Assembly: GCA_965223125.1 (NCBI GenBank)
Contig: OZ244984.1
Coordinates: forward strand, 1,488,001-1,552,000
Direction of reading: 5' to 3'
Length of the DNA: 64,000 nt
DNA from: Pacificispira sp965223125
Lineage (GTDB): Bacteria > Pseudomonadota > Alphaproteobacteria > UBA8366 > Aestuariispiraceae
The position numbers and the translations under genes are program-made. The notes beneath the pieces are model-generated. The model worked only from the letters and a program-made list of their open reading frames with translations. It searched no databases and had not been told where the DNA came from. Every line of letters begins with the position of its first letter. The first letter of the stretch is position 1. Of this stretch, positions 1-10,168 are shown one piece after another.

Positions 1-651
1 GCGGATCGTCTCGCCCGGTTCGACAGTCGGGTCCTCGATCCGCAGCGTCAGTTGCAGCGGCTCATCCACCACCCCGAAACTCGGGGCTTCGACAATGACA
101 AGACGCCGGTCGGGCGTGTTGCGGTCCCCGGCGATCAGCGCATGCAGCGGGCCGGGCGGCAATTCCCCCAGCGCGGCGGGATCATGGATCTGGCCGTCGG
201 TAATCAGGATCGCACCAGCATAGCGCCGTGCGGGAATATCGGCCAGAGCCTCCCGAGCGGCCCGCATCACCCGCGTCCCCTCCACCCCGTCCCGAAGACT
301 GTCATGACGCAGCGGCACCCGCCGCACCTCAAGCCCCGGCGCATAGCGGGAAAGCCGATCCTCGATCTCCGCCGCCGCCGCCAGCGTCCGCTCCAACCGT
401 CCGACCGCCTGCTGCGACGGGGTTTCGTCAACGATCAGCAGGGCAACATCCGGATTGGTCTCGCGGCGTTCCTCCAGCAGGGACGGATTGGCAAGTCCCA
501 AGATCAGCAGAGCGGCCAGCGCGGCCCGAAACACGGTGCCAGGAATACCGCGCAGCATCAGCCAGCCAAACAGCGCAAAGGTGACCCCGATCAGGACCAA
601 CAAGCTCCAGAGCGGCAGATAGGGGGCGAAGGCGATGGAATAGCCGGTCAT
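1..651 (-). CDS. Membrane protein of the MoxR/DUF58 operon, 3' end outside window
   Basis: Last visible gene of the minus-strand operon. It starts 2 bp after the DUF4159 gene stop and runs off the left edge, so only about 217 N-terminal codons are seen. The translation opens with a short N-terminal segment and then hydrophobic stretches (about residues 12-30 and 37-50), suggesting two membrane helices. A soluble region with an L-I-V-D-E-T segment follows, resembling the von Willebrand/GATase-like fold of proteins that accompany DUF4159 partners. Position and topology argue for a membrane-anchored partner of the MoxR chaperone. The exact family cannot be named because the C-terminus is missing. 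Confidence 0.7.
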   Translation of the reverse strand, partial: MTGYSIAFAPYLPLWSLLVLIGVTFALFGWLMLRGIPGTVFRAALAALLILGLANPSLLEERRETNPDVALLIVDETPSQQAVGRLERTLAAAAEIEDRLSRYAPGLEVRRVPLRHDSLRDGVEGTRVMRAAREALADIPARRYAGAILITDGQIHDPAALGELPPGPLHALIAGDRNTPDRRLVIVEAPSFGVVDEPLQLTLRIEDPTVEPGETIR

Positions 652-653
652 CG

Positions 654-3389
654 CTATTGCCCCAGCCGCTCAAGGATCGACGGAATATGCACCTGATCAG
701 CCTTGTAGTTGCCGGTCAGCGTGTACATCACCAGATTGACGCCGAAGCGATAGGCCATCTCGCGCCGCCGGTCCCTGTCATCACCGACGCTGAACATCGG
801 ATTGCCACGCGCATCCACGGCCCAGGCCGCCGCCCAGTCGGCATCGCCGACAACGATGGGCGAAACGCCGTCATTGCCGGTCCCGGCCCCGGTTTCCACC
901 CAGACCGAACTGCCCGCCCAGCGACCGGGGAAATCCTGCATCAGGTAAAAACTGCGGGTCAGCACGTGATCCGGCGAGACCGGCGCAATGGGCGGAATGT
1001 TCAACTGCCGCGCCAGGATTTGCAGCACATCGGACCGGGGCGACACGCCACCCCCCGTCATCTGCCCGTCGCGCGTGTCGAACAGGATCATCCCGCCGCC
1101 TGCCATGAATTTGTTGATACTGTCGGCGGCGCTGCCGGAAATCCGACCCTGTCCATCGGTGATCGGCCAATAGAGCAGCGGATAGAAGGCAAGCTCGTCA
1201 CTGTCGATATCAACCCCGACAGCATTTCCGGCCTCGATAGCAGTGCGCTGGCGCAGGATTTCGCTCAACCCGTTCAGCCCGGCCTCGCTGATCTGGTCGA
1301 TCTGCGGATCGCCGGTGATGACATAGGCCAGTGTTGTCGCCTGGGCACCGCCGGGAATCGCACCTGTTTCCTGTGCGGCGGCAGGACCGGGAAGGCTTCC
1401 CCACAGCATCAGGCCGACGAGGAGCGCGCCCCCGACCTGCGATGCTGCGCGCCCGCCGATCAGTCGGAATCCCCGCAATATGACCGTCAGAATGGTATCA
1501 ATGACCAGCAGCAGCAGCGCCGCCAGCAGCAGATGCGGGGCCAGCGCGCGTTCCGCATCCTGTGCGAAACCGGTGACCTCCGCGCCATCCGGGATATCGG
1601 ACAGCGGCGCAAGATCTTCCTGCGATCCGCCGAGATTGACCGCGATCCGGACCGACTGCGTCCCGTAAAATCCGGGCGGATGTTGTGGCGAGACGGTGAG
1701 CGTATCCAGCGTCGCCACATCCAAAGGCCGGGCGGAATTCGGCGGGGCCTCCAGACGCCCGAAACCGTCCAGGCTGCGATAGGGCGGGGCGGTGCCCTCT
1801 TCGCTGGCCGCATCACGCACGCCCCGTCCCAGGCTGCTCAACCGTTCCAGCATATCCACAAACAGACCGGACAGTGCCATATTCGACCATTCCGCATTGG
1901 CGGTGGTGTGGATCAGCACCAGCCAGCCCTCGCCCCGACTGTCCGCAGTCACCAGGGGTGTATCATCGGCTAGCCGCATCCAGGTCCGGCGATCCAGATC
2001 CAGCGACGGCTCCGCCAGCACCTGCCGGGACACCGCGATATCTTCCGGAATCTCCAGATCAGCGAAAGGCCCATCGGGGGAGACACGACCGATCTTCGCC
2101 GGTTCGGACCATGCCATCGTGCCCGACAACTGCCGCCCGCCACCGCGCAGCGGCACCGGCACCAGCGGATCGTCGATTTCCCCTGCCAGCCGTGGCCCGG
2201 CAAAGCGGATCAGCATGCCACCCGCCGCGACCCACTCCCCCAGCGCGTCGTAGTCTGTATCCGCCAGCACCGTTTCATCCGGCAGCAGCAACACCGATTG
2301 CGGGATGCGCAGGAGAATATCGACCGGCCCGCGATCCACCGTGCCAAGCGGGCTGAGCGCCCGGTCCAGGAAGTAGATTTCCGACAACAGCGGTAGCGCC
2401 TCGCGGTTACCGATATCGGCAATGATCCCCAACGGACGGCGGCTCCAACGTTCGTCCAGCAACACCGTTGCCGCGGCGCCGGGCCGTTCGGCGACGGTCA
2501 GGCGCGCGACCGAATTGCGCAGCTCCATCGGCAGATCCAGCGTGACGGAAACGTCGGTGGCACCCTCTTCAAACTGCGCATCGCGCCGAAACACCGGACG
2601 TCCATCATCGGCATAGGCCACGATCCCGACCGGCAATGCATCAGCCGACATGGCCCGCCGGGCGGTAACGGTCAGCGACGACTGACCCCGTTCCGGCGGC
2701 GACAATACGATGGGGCCGAAAGACAGGTCGGGCATCAGCACCGACAGCGGTCCCAGTTCGGATAGCTGCTCGGCAAATCTCCGCGCCGCCGCCGACTCCA
2801 GCCCGTCGGACAACCAGAATACATCCCCCGTCACGCCGGTCTGCGCCAGTTGTCCGACAGCATCGACCATTGCCGCGCGGTCAACTGGCCAGGGCTTCGG
2901 CTCCAGCGCCGCCACGATTTCCCTTGCATCCTGAGCGGTGACAAGGCGCAAGGCTTCCAGCGGATTGCCGTCATCCGGGGCCGCGCCCAGGATCAGATGC
3001 ACGGGCCGCCCGGCCCGTTCCGCCGTATCCAGCAGAGCCGCTGCCCGTTCCAGACGCTGGGGCCATTCCGGGGCCGCGCTCCAGCCATCATCAATGGCCA
3101 GGATCACCGGCCCGTCGCCCCGCAGCGTCCAGTCAGGATTCAGGACGGGACGCGCCGCTGTCACGACCACCAGGGCGGCAATCGACAGCCGCAGCAGAAT
3201 AATCCACCAGGGGGCTGCACGCGGTGTCGTCTCCTCTCCCTCCAGACCGAACAGCAGTCGGATTGCCGGGAACGGTACCCGGCGCGGGGTGGGTGGCATC
3301 AGGCGCAACAACCACCAGAGAACCGGCAGTATGACCAGACCCAGCAACAGCCAGGGCGCGGTGAAGGCGAGGGGTCCGAAGCTCAGCAT
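654..3389 (-). CDS. BatA/DUF4159 membrane protein
   Basis: A 911-residue protein. The N-terminus has the BatA-type hairpin of membrane helices (about 5-28 and 60-80). A von Willebrand-like region follows, with V-I-L-A-I-D-D near residue 92. A third helix lies near residues 640-690, and a C-terminal DUF4159 domain begins around residue 705 (A-F-Y-P-L-L-Y-W and M-I-L-F-D-T-R-D segments). In other alphaproteobacteria this fusion sits with MoxR and DUF58 in envelope-stress or 'aerotolerance' operons. Its biochemical role is unproven. The gene starts 9 bp after the DUF58 stop and almost touches the next gene, so the four genes are probably one transcript. Confidence 0.88.
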   Translation of the reverse strand: MLSFGPLAFTAPWLLLGLVILPVLWWLLRLMPPTPRRVPFPAIRLLFGLEGEETTPRAAPWWIILLRLSIAALVVVTAARPVLNPDWTLRGDGPVILAIDDGWSAAPEWPQRLERAAALLDTAERAGRPVHLILGAAPDDGNPLEALRLVTAQDAREIVAALEPKPWPVDRAAMVDAVGQLAQTGVTGDVFWLSDGLESAAARRFAEQLSELGPLSVLMPDLSFGPIVLSPPERGQSSLTVTARRAMSADALPVGIVAYADDGRPVFRRDAQFEEGATDVSVTLDLPMELRNSVARLTVAERPGAAATVLLDERWSRRPLGIIADIGNREALPLLSEIYFLDRALSPLGTVDRGPVDILLRIPQSVLLLPDETVLADTDYDALGEWVAAGGMLIRFAGPRLAGEIDDPLVPVPLRGGGRQLSGTMAWSEPAKIGRVSPDGPFADLEIPEDIAVSRQVLAEPSLDLDRRTWMRLADDTPLVTADSRGEGWLVLIHTTANAEWSNMALSGLFVDMLERLSSLGRGVRDAASEEGTAPPYRSLDGFGRLEAPPNSARPLDVATLDTLTVSPQHPPGFYGTQSVRIAVNLGGSQEDLAPLSDIPDGAEVTGFAQDAERALAPHLLLAALLLLVIDTILTVILRGFRLIGGRAASQVGGALLVGLMLWGSLPGPAAAQETGAIPGGAQATTLAYVITGDPQIDQISEAGLNGLSEILRQRTAIEAGNAVGVDIDSDELAFYPLLYWPITDGQGRISGSAADSINKFMAGGGMILFDTRDGQMTGGGVSPRSDVLQILARQLNIPPIAPVSPDHVLTRSFYLMQDFPGRWAGSSVWVETGAGTGNDGVSPIVVGDADWAAAWAVDARGNPMFSVGDDRDRRREMAYRFGVNLVMYTLTGNYKADQVHIPSILERLGQ

Positions 3390-3398
3390 GGCCCTGTG

Positions 3399-4349
3399 CT
3401 ACCTCCCCGCCCGGGTGGTGGCACGGGGTGCCGCAGCATGGGACAGCGCCCCATGGATCGCCATCATTGCCTGTTCGGGACTGGTGTCGGTGTGATGGAC
3501 CAGCAGGTTCCAGCCCGCCGCCCGCGCGGCCCGGCGCAAGGCCTCCCGATGGGCAAGCAGGCGATTGCGGTAGCCGGGGCGCAGGGCTTCCACCTTCTCG
3601 GCGATGAATTCACCTTCAGCTTCCAGTCCCAGAAACCGGGCGCGTCCGGAGAACGGCAGCGATTCTTCCGCCGGATCCAGCACCTGCACCGCCAGACCCG
3701 CAACCCGCTGCTCGGCAAATTCGGCAAAGCGATGCTCCCAGGTTTCGATGGGTGCCAGAAAATCGCTGAACAGCAGGGCGTGACTGTGTTTTGGCAGATC
3801 GACCGAAGCCGGAAAGCTGGCATCAGCGGTCTGCTGGCCCATGAACCGTTCGGCAATCCGCTTCAATCCGGTGCGCCCGGTGCTGGCCCTGCGGTCGAGA
3901 CCCAGCAGCCCGACACGCTCCCCCCCGCGCAGCATCGCCGCCGTGGCGGCCAGCAGCAGCAGGGCGGCACGATCCGCCTTGGTGGCGCGATTGACGCTGG
4001 AGGAATAGAGCATCGATGGGCTGCGATCCGCCCAGACCCAGACACTTTGCGAGGCCTCCCATTCGCTTTCCCGCACGAACAGATCGTCCGACCGGGCCGA
4101 GCGTCGCCAATCCACCCGATGTGCGGAATCATGGGCGCTGTGGGGACGATACTGCCAGAAGGTCTCCCCTGTCCCGACCCGCCTGCGGCCATGCACGCCC
4201 TGGGCAACAGTGTTTGCGACCCGCTCCGCCGCGATCAGCAGCGGCGGCAAGCCTTCGCCGATGGCCTCCGCCCGCGCCACACGTTCCGGCGCGCCACTAT
4301 TCGGGCCGTCATTCGGATAAGGGGGGATGGATATCGGGCCGTGCGCCAT
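3399..4349 (-). CDS. DUF58 domain protein
   Basis: A soluble DUF58 protein of about 316 residues. The diagnostic block is present (V-D-W-R-R-S-A-R then W-A-D-R-S-P-S-M), in which a Y-R-P/D-W-R-x-S/A signature leads into a von Willebrand-like fold. DUF58 proteins are the usual partners of MoxR AAA+ ATPases. The open frame extends further upstream to 4511, but that part overlaps moxR. The start at 4349, 4 bp after the moxR stop, fits operon spacing; 4379 is the main alternative. No strong ribosome-binding site separates them. Confidence 0.85.
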   Translation of the reverse strand: MAHGPISIPPYPNDGPNSGAPERVARAEAIGEGLPPLLIAAERVANTVAQGVHGRRRVGTGETFWQYRPHSAHDSAHRVDWRRSARSDDLFVRESEWEASQSVWVWADRSPSMLYSSSVNRATKADRAALLLLAATAAMLRGGERVGLLGLDRRASTGRTGLKRIAERFMGQQTADASFPASVDLPKHSHALLFSDFLAPIETWEHRFAEFAEQRVAGLAVQVLDPAEESLPFSGRARFLGLEAEGEFIAEKVEALRPGYRNRLLAHREALRRAARAAGWNLLVHHTDTSPEQAMMAIHGALSHAAAPRATTRAGR

Positions 4350-4353
4350 CGGG

Positions 4354-5391
<1,038 letters not shown>

Positions 5392-5478
5392 GGGCTCACT
5401 CCTTATCCTTGAAATCTTTCCGTACCGAATGGCGCTGCATGGTTTTCACATGGATCGCTTTCACCGCATACTACCATA

Positions 5479-6060
5479 ATGAAGGATGAGGTCGTGACCA
5501 TGCCGAAACAAGCCCCTGGCCGTAAAAGTCTCAAGGAGTTGATGCAAGCCGGTGAAGGACTGGCAGGATTTGCCTGGCCAGAACACTATTCCGATTTCGA
5601 CATCGCCATCCGGCGGGACGGTACCTGGACCTATCAGGGCGATCCGATCCGCCGAAAGAAGCTCTGCCAGCTCTTCGCCACGGTGCTGCAGCGCGACGCT
5701 GACGGCGTCTATTGGCTGGTAACACCGGGGGAGCGCGGGCGGATCACGGTCGAGGATGCCCCCTTCACGGCGGTCGAATGCGTCGGAACGGTCGACGAGC
5801 AAGGCCGCAAGACCCTGTCATTCCGCACGAATCTGGACTATTGGGTAACCGCGGATGCAGACCATCCGATTACGGTGCGCGAAAACCCTGAAACTGGCGA
5901 GCCCGCGCCCTATATCGAAGTCAGGGACAGTTTGCCCGCCCTGATCCTGCGCCCGGTTTTCTATGACCTTGTCGAGCAGGCACAGGAAGTGCCGGGACCG
6001 GACGGGGTCGAATTGATGCTGGAAAGCGCCGGGGCGCGATTCTCGCTGGGTCGTTGTTGA
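5479..6060 (+). CDS. DUF1285 family protein
   Basis: A 193-residue soluble protein matching DUF1285 in length and in the blocks D-F-D-I-A-I-R-R-D-G-T-W and G-R-I-T-V-E-D-A-P-F. The family is widespread in alpha- and gammaproteobacteria; structures show a small beta-rich fold but no established function. It leads a plus-strand run with the Nudix gene 7 bp downstream, followed by DUF6111 and cca. An internal start at 5500 (M-P-K-Q) is possible. Confidence 0.85.
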   Translation: MKDEVVTMPKQAPGRKSLKELMQAGEGLAGFAWPEHYSDFDIAIRRDGTWTYQGDPIRRKKLCQLFATVLQRDADGVYWLVTPGERGRITVEDAPFTAVECVGTVDEQGRKTLSFRTNLDYWVTADADHPITVRENPETGEPAPYIEVRDSLPALILRPVFYDLVEQAQEVPGPDGVELMLESAGARFSLGRC

Positions 6061-6067
6061 GGATTGA

Positions 6068-6703
6068 ATGGATATTCTGCGCATAGAGGAGCAGCTTCGG
6101 ATCGCCGCGCGGGCAACCGCGCCGATGCGCGGGGATTCCGATCTCAACCCCGGCATGCGCCCGATGCGCGACGATCTGATCGCGGCGGCTGTGCTGATCC
6201 CGCTGGTGCTGCGGGAGGACGGCCTGTCGGTGCTGCTGACCCGACGTGCGGCGGCGATGCGCGACCATGGCGGACAGATCGCCTTTCCCGGCGGCAGACG
6301 CGATCCGGGCGATGAGGACCTCATCGCAACCGCTCTACGGGAGACCGAGGAGGAGGTGAGCATCCCCCGCCGTCAAATCCGAATTTTGGGGAATCTTGCC
6401 CCCTATGTCACCCGCACCGGCTATGCCGTGACTCCCATTGTCGGCGCGGTCAGCCCGCCAATTGATCCACGCCCGGAGCCACGGGAAGTAGAGGCGATCT
6501 TTGAAGTCCCGCTGAGCTTTCTTCTGGACCGCGCCAACCACCAGCGCCACAGCCGTGAACTCGCCGGGATAAACCGCAGTTTCTATGCGATGCCCTTCGG
6601 GGAGCATTACATCTGGGGCGCAACCGCCGGCATGATCGTCAATCTTGTCGATATCCTGGCAACAGCTGACAATGAAGCGGCCAACACTAAAGCAATAGCC
6701 TGA
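6068..6703 (+). CDS. CoA pyrophosphatase-type Nudix hydrolase
   Basis: A 211-residue Nudix protein. The Nudix box is intact (G-G-R-R-D-P-G-D-E ... R-E-T-E-E-E-V), giving the metal-binding glutamates. The upstream L-L-T-R-R-A-A-A-M-R-D-H-G-G-Q-I-A-F-P block is the marker of the CoA-diphosphatase (NudL/PCD1-like) subfamily, which cleaves CoA and its esters to phosphopantetheine and 3',5'-ADP. It follows DUF1285 by 7 bp. Substrate assignment rests on family knowledge. Confidence 0.9.
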   Translation: MDILRIEEQLRIAARATAPMRGDSDLNPGMRPMRDDLIAAAVLIPLVLREDGLSVLLTRRAAAMRDHGGQIAFPGGRRDPGDEDLIATALRETEEEVSIPRRQIRILGNLAPYVTRTGYAVTPIVGAVSPPIDPRPEPREVEAIFEVPLSFLLDRANHQRHSRELAGINRSFYAMPFGEHYIWGATAGMIVNLVDILATADNEAANTKAIA

Positions 6704-6721
6704 AGGAGGCCAATTCAGCCC

Positions 6722-7033
6722 ATGACCAAAACCGTCATCAGTGTCCTGCTGCCTTTCGTCGCACCCTTTGTCCTCTATGCGATCTGGGCCTGGTTCATGA
6801 CCCGGCGCAAAGAGACGCTGGAGGAAGGCAAGCAACTGGATTGGTGGCAGGATTGGCCCTGGGCGATCCTGTTTTCGGTTGGCAGCGTGCTGGCAATCAT
6901 CGTCCTGATCTGGCTTTTCCTGCTCGGCGACCCGCCACAGGAAGGGGAGGTCCGCTGGGTTCCGCCGACCGTCGTCGATGGCACCGTCGTACCCGGCCAC
7001 TACGTCCCCGTCGAACCCAAGCCAGAGTTCTGA
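6722..7033 (+). CDS. DUF6111 small membrane protein
   Basis: A 103-residue protein with two predicted membrane helices (about 6-26 and 47-69) separated by a charged loop containing W-W-Q-D-W-P-W. The tail ends in a proline-rich G-H-Y-V-P-V-E-P segment. It matches DUF6111, a family found between Nudix and cca genes in alphaproteobacteria. A GGAGG-like site (aaggagg at about 6702) precedes the start. Function is unknown; its constant place before cca is the only clue. Confidence 0.8.
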   Translation: MTKTVISVLLPFVAPFVLYAIWAWFMTRRKETLEEGKQLDWWQDWPWAILFSVGSVLAIIVLIWLFLLGDPPQEGEVRWVPPTVVDGTVVPGHYVPVEPKPEF

Positions 7034-7039
7034 TCGACC

Positions 7040-8230
7040 ATGGACCGGCTTCCGGTACAGAACTGGATGCAGGACCAGCAGGTGGGGGCACTGTTCAATG
7101 CCCTGATCCGCGCTGGGGCAGTGCCGCGTTTCGTTGGCGGCTGCGTGCGCGATGCCCTGCTGGGCCGACAGGTCGGCGACATCGATGTCGCGGTGGATAT
7201 TGAGCCCCTGGCGGTGATGGATGCACTTGCATCGAGCGATATCCGTACTGTTCCTACCGGAATTGCCTTCGGTACCGTGACCGCATTGCTGGCGGAGCGA
7301 ACCGTCGAGATCACCAGCCTGCGTCGGGACGTTGAAACCGATGGCCGCCGCGCCGTCGTCGCCTATACCACCGACTGGCACGCCGATTCCGAACGCCGTG
7401 ACTTCACCATGAATGCCCTCTATTGCGATCGGGAAGGCAAAATCTGGGATTTCCATGACGGACAGGCCGATCTGGAGGCGAGGCGGATCCGTTTCGTTGG
7501 CGATCCCGATCAGCGGATTCGAGAGGATGTGCTGCGCATCCTGCGGTTTTTCCGCTTTCACGCGCAGTTGGGTTTCCCGCACATCGATCCACAAGGCCTT
7601 GCCGCCTGCACGCGCCAGCGCGCCCTGCTTCCCCTATTATCGGCGGAACGGGTGACAAAGGAGCTGTTCAAGCTTTTGCAGGCCGACGATCCGGTTCCGG
7701 TGCTGGAGGCAATGGACCATGTCGGCATCCTTGACCCCTGGCTGCCCGAAGCGCGCGACCGTGACAGTCTTGCCCGGTTGATCCAGCGGTTCGACAGCCG
7801 GGACGCGATCCTGCGGCTGGCCGCGCTCTGCCCGATCTCACCGGATCAGGCCAGTGCCCTGGCCGCGCGCCTGAAACTCTCGAACCATGACCGGTCCCGC
7901 CTGATGGCAATGAACGACCCGATCCCGGCCCCGACCGATGCCAAGACGGCACGGCGATATCTCCATGCGATCGGCCTCTCCGCCGGGACGGATCGAGCGC
8001 GCATCGGCCTTGCCCGTGACGGGGAAGACTGGTCGATCCTGCTGACCCAGAGCGCCCACTGGCAACCACCCGTCTTCCCCTTGACCGGGGCCGATGCGAT
8101 AGAGGCCGGGATTGCCCCCGGCCCGGATCTTGGCGCGCGCCTGCGCCGAGCCGAAGCCGTCTGGATCGACAGCGACTTCACAGCAGACCGTGCCACCCTG
8201 CTGGCGGCACTGAAAGGGGAGGGTGAGTGA
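7040..8230 (+). CDS. cca: CCA tRNA nucleotidyltransferase
   Basis: A 396-residue class II nucleotidyltransferase that adds or repairs the 3' CCA of tRNAs. The head domain shows V-G-G-C-V-R-D-A-L-L-G and the metal-binding D-I-D-V-A-V-D pair. The R-R-D-F-T-M-N-A-L block and the P-D-Q-R-I-R-E-D-V-L-R neck motif follow, all diagnostic of the PolyA_pol/CCA family. No HD phosphohydrolase domain is seen at the C-terminus. It starts 6 bp after the DUF6111 stop and its end overlaps the hydrolase region. Confidence 0.95.
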   Translation: MDRLPVQNWMQDQQVGALFNALIRAGAVPRFVGGCVRDALLGRQVGDIDVAVDIEPLAVMDALASSDIRTVPTGIAFGTVTALLAERTVEITSLRRDVETDGRRAVVAYTTDWHADSERRDFTMNALYCDREGKIWDFHDGQADLEARRIRFVGDPDQRIREDVLRILRFFRFHAQLGFPHIDPQGLAACTRQRALLPLLSAERVTKELFKLLQADDPVPVLEAMDHVGILDPWLPEARDRDSLARLIQRFDSRDAILRLAALCPISPDQASALAARLKLSNHDRSRLMAMNDPIPAPTDAKTARRYLHAIGLSAGTDRARIGLARDGEDWSILLTQSAHWQPPVFPLTGADAIEAGIAPGPDLGARLRRAEAVWIDSDFTADRATLLAALKGEGE

Positions 8231-8234
8231 CCGC

Positions 8235-8873
8235 ATGACCGTGCATCGGATCTGTTTTTTCGGGGACAGCGTGACCATCGGAACCGGCGATGATGCCTGT
8301 CGCGGCTGGCCCTCCTATCTCTGCGAGGCGGAGACGGTGCGGCGGGGCCATGACCTGACCTGCTACAATCTCGGCATCCGCGCCGAAACGTCCCAGGATA
8401 TTGCCCGACGCTGGCAGATGGAGAGCGCCCCGCGCCTGCCCGGTCATGTCTCCGGTCGGCTGGTTTTCATGTTCGGACTGAACGATTGCGCGGATTTCAA
8501 CGGGACCGGAACGCGCATCCCGCTGGAGGCGTCCATCACGACCGCGCGGGCGATGCTGGCAGCAGCGAAGACGGATCGGCCCGTTCTCTGGATCGGCATG
8601 ACCCCCGTGCGGCTCGATCCGCCCCGGATCGAACCCGGCCCCGGTGTTTGCTACACCTTCGATAGGGCGCGCACCGAAGCCCTGAACCGGGCCTATCTCA
8701 ACATGGCGGGAGATCTCGACATTCCCTATCTTGATCTCCATGCCGCTCTGGCTGACGATCCCGACTGGGACGCGGTGCTGGCGGCGGGTGATGGCGTGCA
8801 TCCGACCGATGCGGGCCACCGTCGGCTGGCCGACATTATTGCTGACTGGAGCGCCTGGCGTAAATGGCTCTAG
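8235..8873 (+). CDS. SGNH/GDSL-family hydrolase
   Basis: About 212 residues with all four SGNH blocks: F-F-G-D-S-V-T near the N-terminus (Ser nucleophile), N-L-G-I-R, G-L-N-D (Asn oxyanion) and D-G-V-H-P-T-D-A-G-H (catalytic Asp/His). It should be a small serine esterase, lipase or thioesterase; the substrate is unknown. ATG 8235 is preferred, with GTGAG upstream; a GTG at 8223 would overlap cca. Its stop codon shares the palindrome CTAG at 8870-8873 with the stop of the convergent kinase gene. Confidence 0.85.
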   Translation: MTVHRICFFGDSVTIGTGDDACRGWPSYLCEAETVRRGHDLTCYNLGIRAETSQDIARRWQMESAPRLPGHVSGRLVFMFGLNDCADFNGTGTRIPLEASITTARAMLAAAKTDRPVLWIGMTPVRLDPPRIEPGPGVCYTFDRARTEALNRAYLNMAGDLDIPYLDLHAALADDPDWDAVLAAGDGVHPTDAGHRRLADIIADWSAWRKWL

Positions 8874-10162
8874 GAGCCCCCATCCGGGGCGGCGATGGGC
8901 AGGACGACTCCAAAAGTGGTTCCCTTGCCAAGTTCGCTGGTCACGATCAACCGTCCGCGATGGCGGTTCAGGATATGCTTGACGATGGCGAGGCCGAGGC
9001 CGGTTCCGCCCAGTTCGCGTGACCGCGCCGCATCGACGCGATAGAACCGCTCTGTCAGGCGCGGGATATGGTCCGGCGCGATTCCCGGCCCCTGATCAAT
9101 GATCTCCACCACCAGACGGCGCGGGTCCTTCCGGCGGGCGATGATCGTCACCGCATCCCCCTTCGCACCGTATTTCAGGGCATTGTCCAGCAGATTCTGG
9201 AAGACCTGGAACAGTTGATCCCCATCGCCCTGCACCATCGGCAGATCGTCCGGCCAGTCGGTGACGATCTTGACCGACACCTTGTCCGCTTTCTGTGAGA
9301 GCAGTTCGACCAGCCGCCGCAGCAGGTCCGAGATCGCAACCCGGCCCTGGGGGCGGCTGTGTTCATCCAGTTCGATGCGCGACAGGCTCAACAGATCGGA
9401 AATCAGGCGGAACATCCGCTCGGATTGATCCTGCATGATTCCCAGAAAACGGTCACGCGCCTCCACATCATCCCGGGCCGGGCCGCGCAACGTCTCGATG
9501 AAGCCGATCAGGCTGGTCAGGGGGGTGCGCAGTTCATGACTGACATTGGCGACGAAATCGACGCGCATCTTTTCCGACCGGCGCAAGGCGGTGATGTCCT
9601 GCATGTCAATCAGCACGACCGGCGCATCCCGCCCTGGCGGCGTGCCGGGCGGCGAATCGACCGGTTCGATCCGGGCGATGAAGTCCATCTCCACCGGAAC
9701 CGGCAGATGCATCTCCACACTCTGGGAACCCTGCCCCTCCACCACCCGGTCGATGGCCGACAGCAGGCCCGGATCGCGCAGGCCCTCGGCGATGTCGCGC
9801 CCGGTCAGGTCCCGGTCGGACAGAGCACGGGCGACGGCATTGGCGCGCACCACCCGGCGGTCGGAATCCAGAAAGAAGATCGGATGCGGCAGCGACGCGA
9901 TGATCCGGTCCGCGACCGCCGCCTTGTAGCTGAGCGCATCCAACTGCGCCTGCGCCTCGGCGGTCAGCCGGTTCAGGCGGCGCATCACGATCTCTTCCGC
10001 CGCGACCCGACGGCGAACCGCCAGCGAAACCCCCAGCAGGACCGCCAGTCCCAGCAGCCCAACATGGAACCAGTTCAGCACCCCCTGATGGAACAGCACC
10101 GCCAGGATGACGAATGCCGGGGCGGCGGCCAGCAGGCTGGCCCTGGTCCAGGATCCCGACAT
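8870..10162 (-). CDS. PhoR-like sensor histidine kinase
   Basis: A 430-residue membrane kinase. Two N-terminal helices (about 8-25 and 28-48) are followed by a PAS-like domain (about 80-190). The HisKA domain has V-S-H-E-L-R-T-P-L (phosphorylated His) and the HATPase_c domain has N-L-L-D-N-A-L-K-Y, G-P-G-I and G-G-T-G-L-G-L-A-I. The arrangement matches PhoR, which senses phosphate limitation through PstSCAB/PhoU. No phoB or pst genes are in view, so the phosphate role is inferred. It lies 6 bp downstream of malic enzyme on the same strand. Confidence 0.85.
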   Translation of the reverse strand: MSGSWTRASLLAAAPAFVILAVLFHQGVLNWFHVGLLGLAVLLGVSLAVRRRVAAEEIVMRRLNRLTAEAQAQLDALSYKAAVADRIIASLPHPIFFLDSDRRVVRANAVARALSDRDLTGRDIAEGLRDPGLLSAIDRVVEGQGSQSVEMHLPVPVEMDFIARIEPVDSPPGTPPGRDAPVVLIDMQDITALRRSEKMRVDFVANVSHELRTPLTSLIGFIETLRGPARDDVEARDRFLGIMQDQSERMFRLISDLLSLSRIELDEHSRPQGRVAISDLLRRLVELLSQKADKVSVKIVTDWPDDLPMVQGDGDQLFQVFQNLLDNALKYGAKGDAVTIIARRKDPRRLVVEIIDQGPGIAPDHIPRLTERFYRVDAARSRELGGTGLGLAIVKHILNRHRGRLIVTSELGKGTTFGVVLPIAAPDGGS

Positions 10163-10168
10163 CCGCCC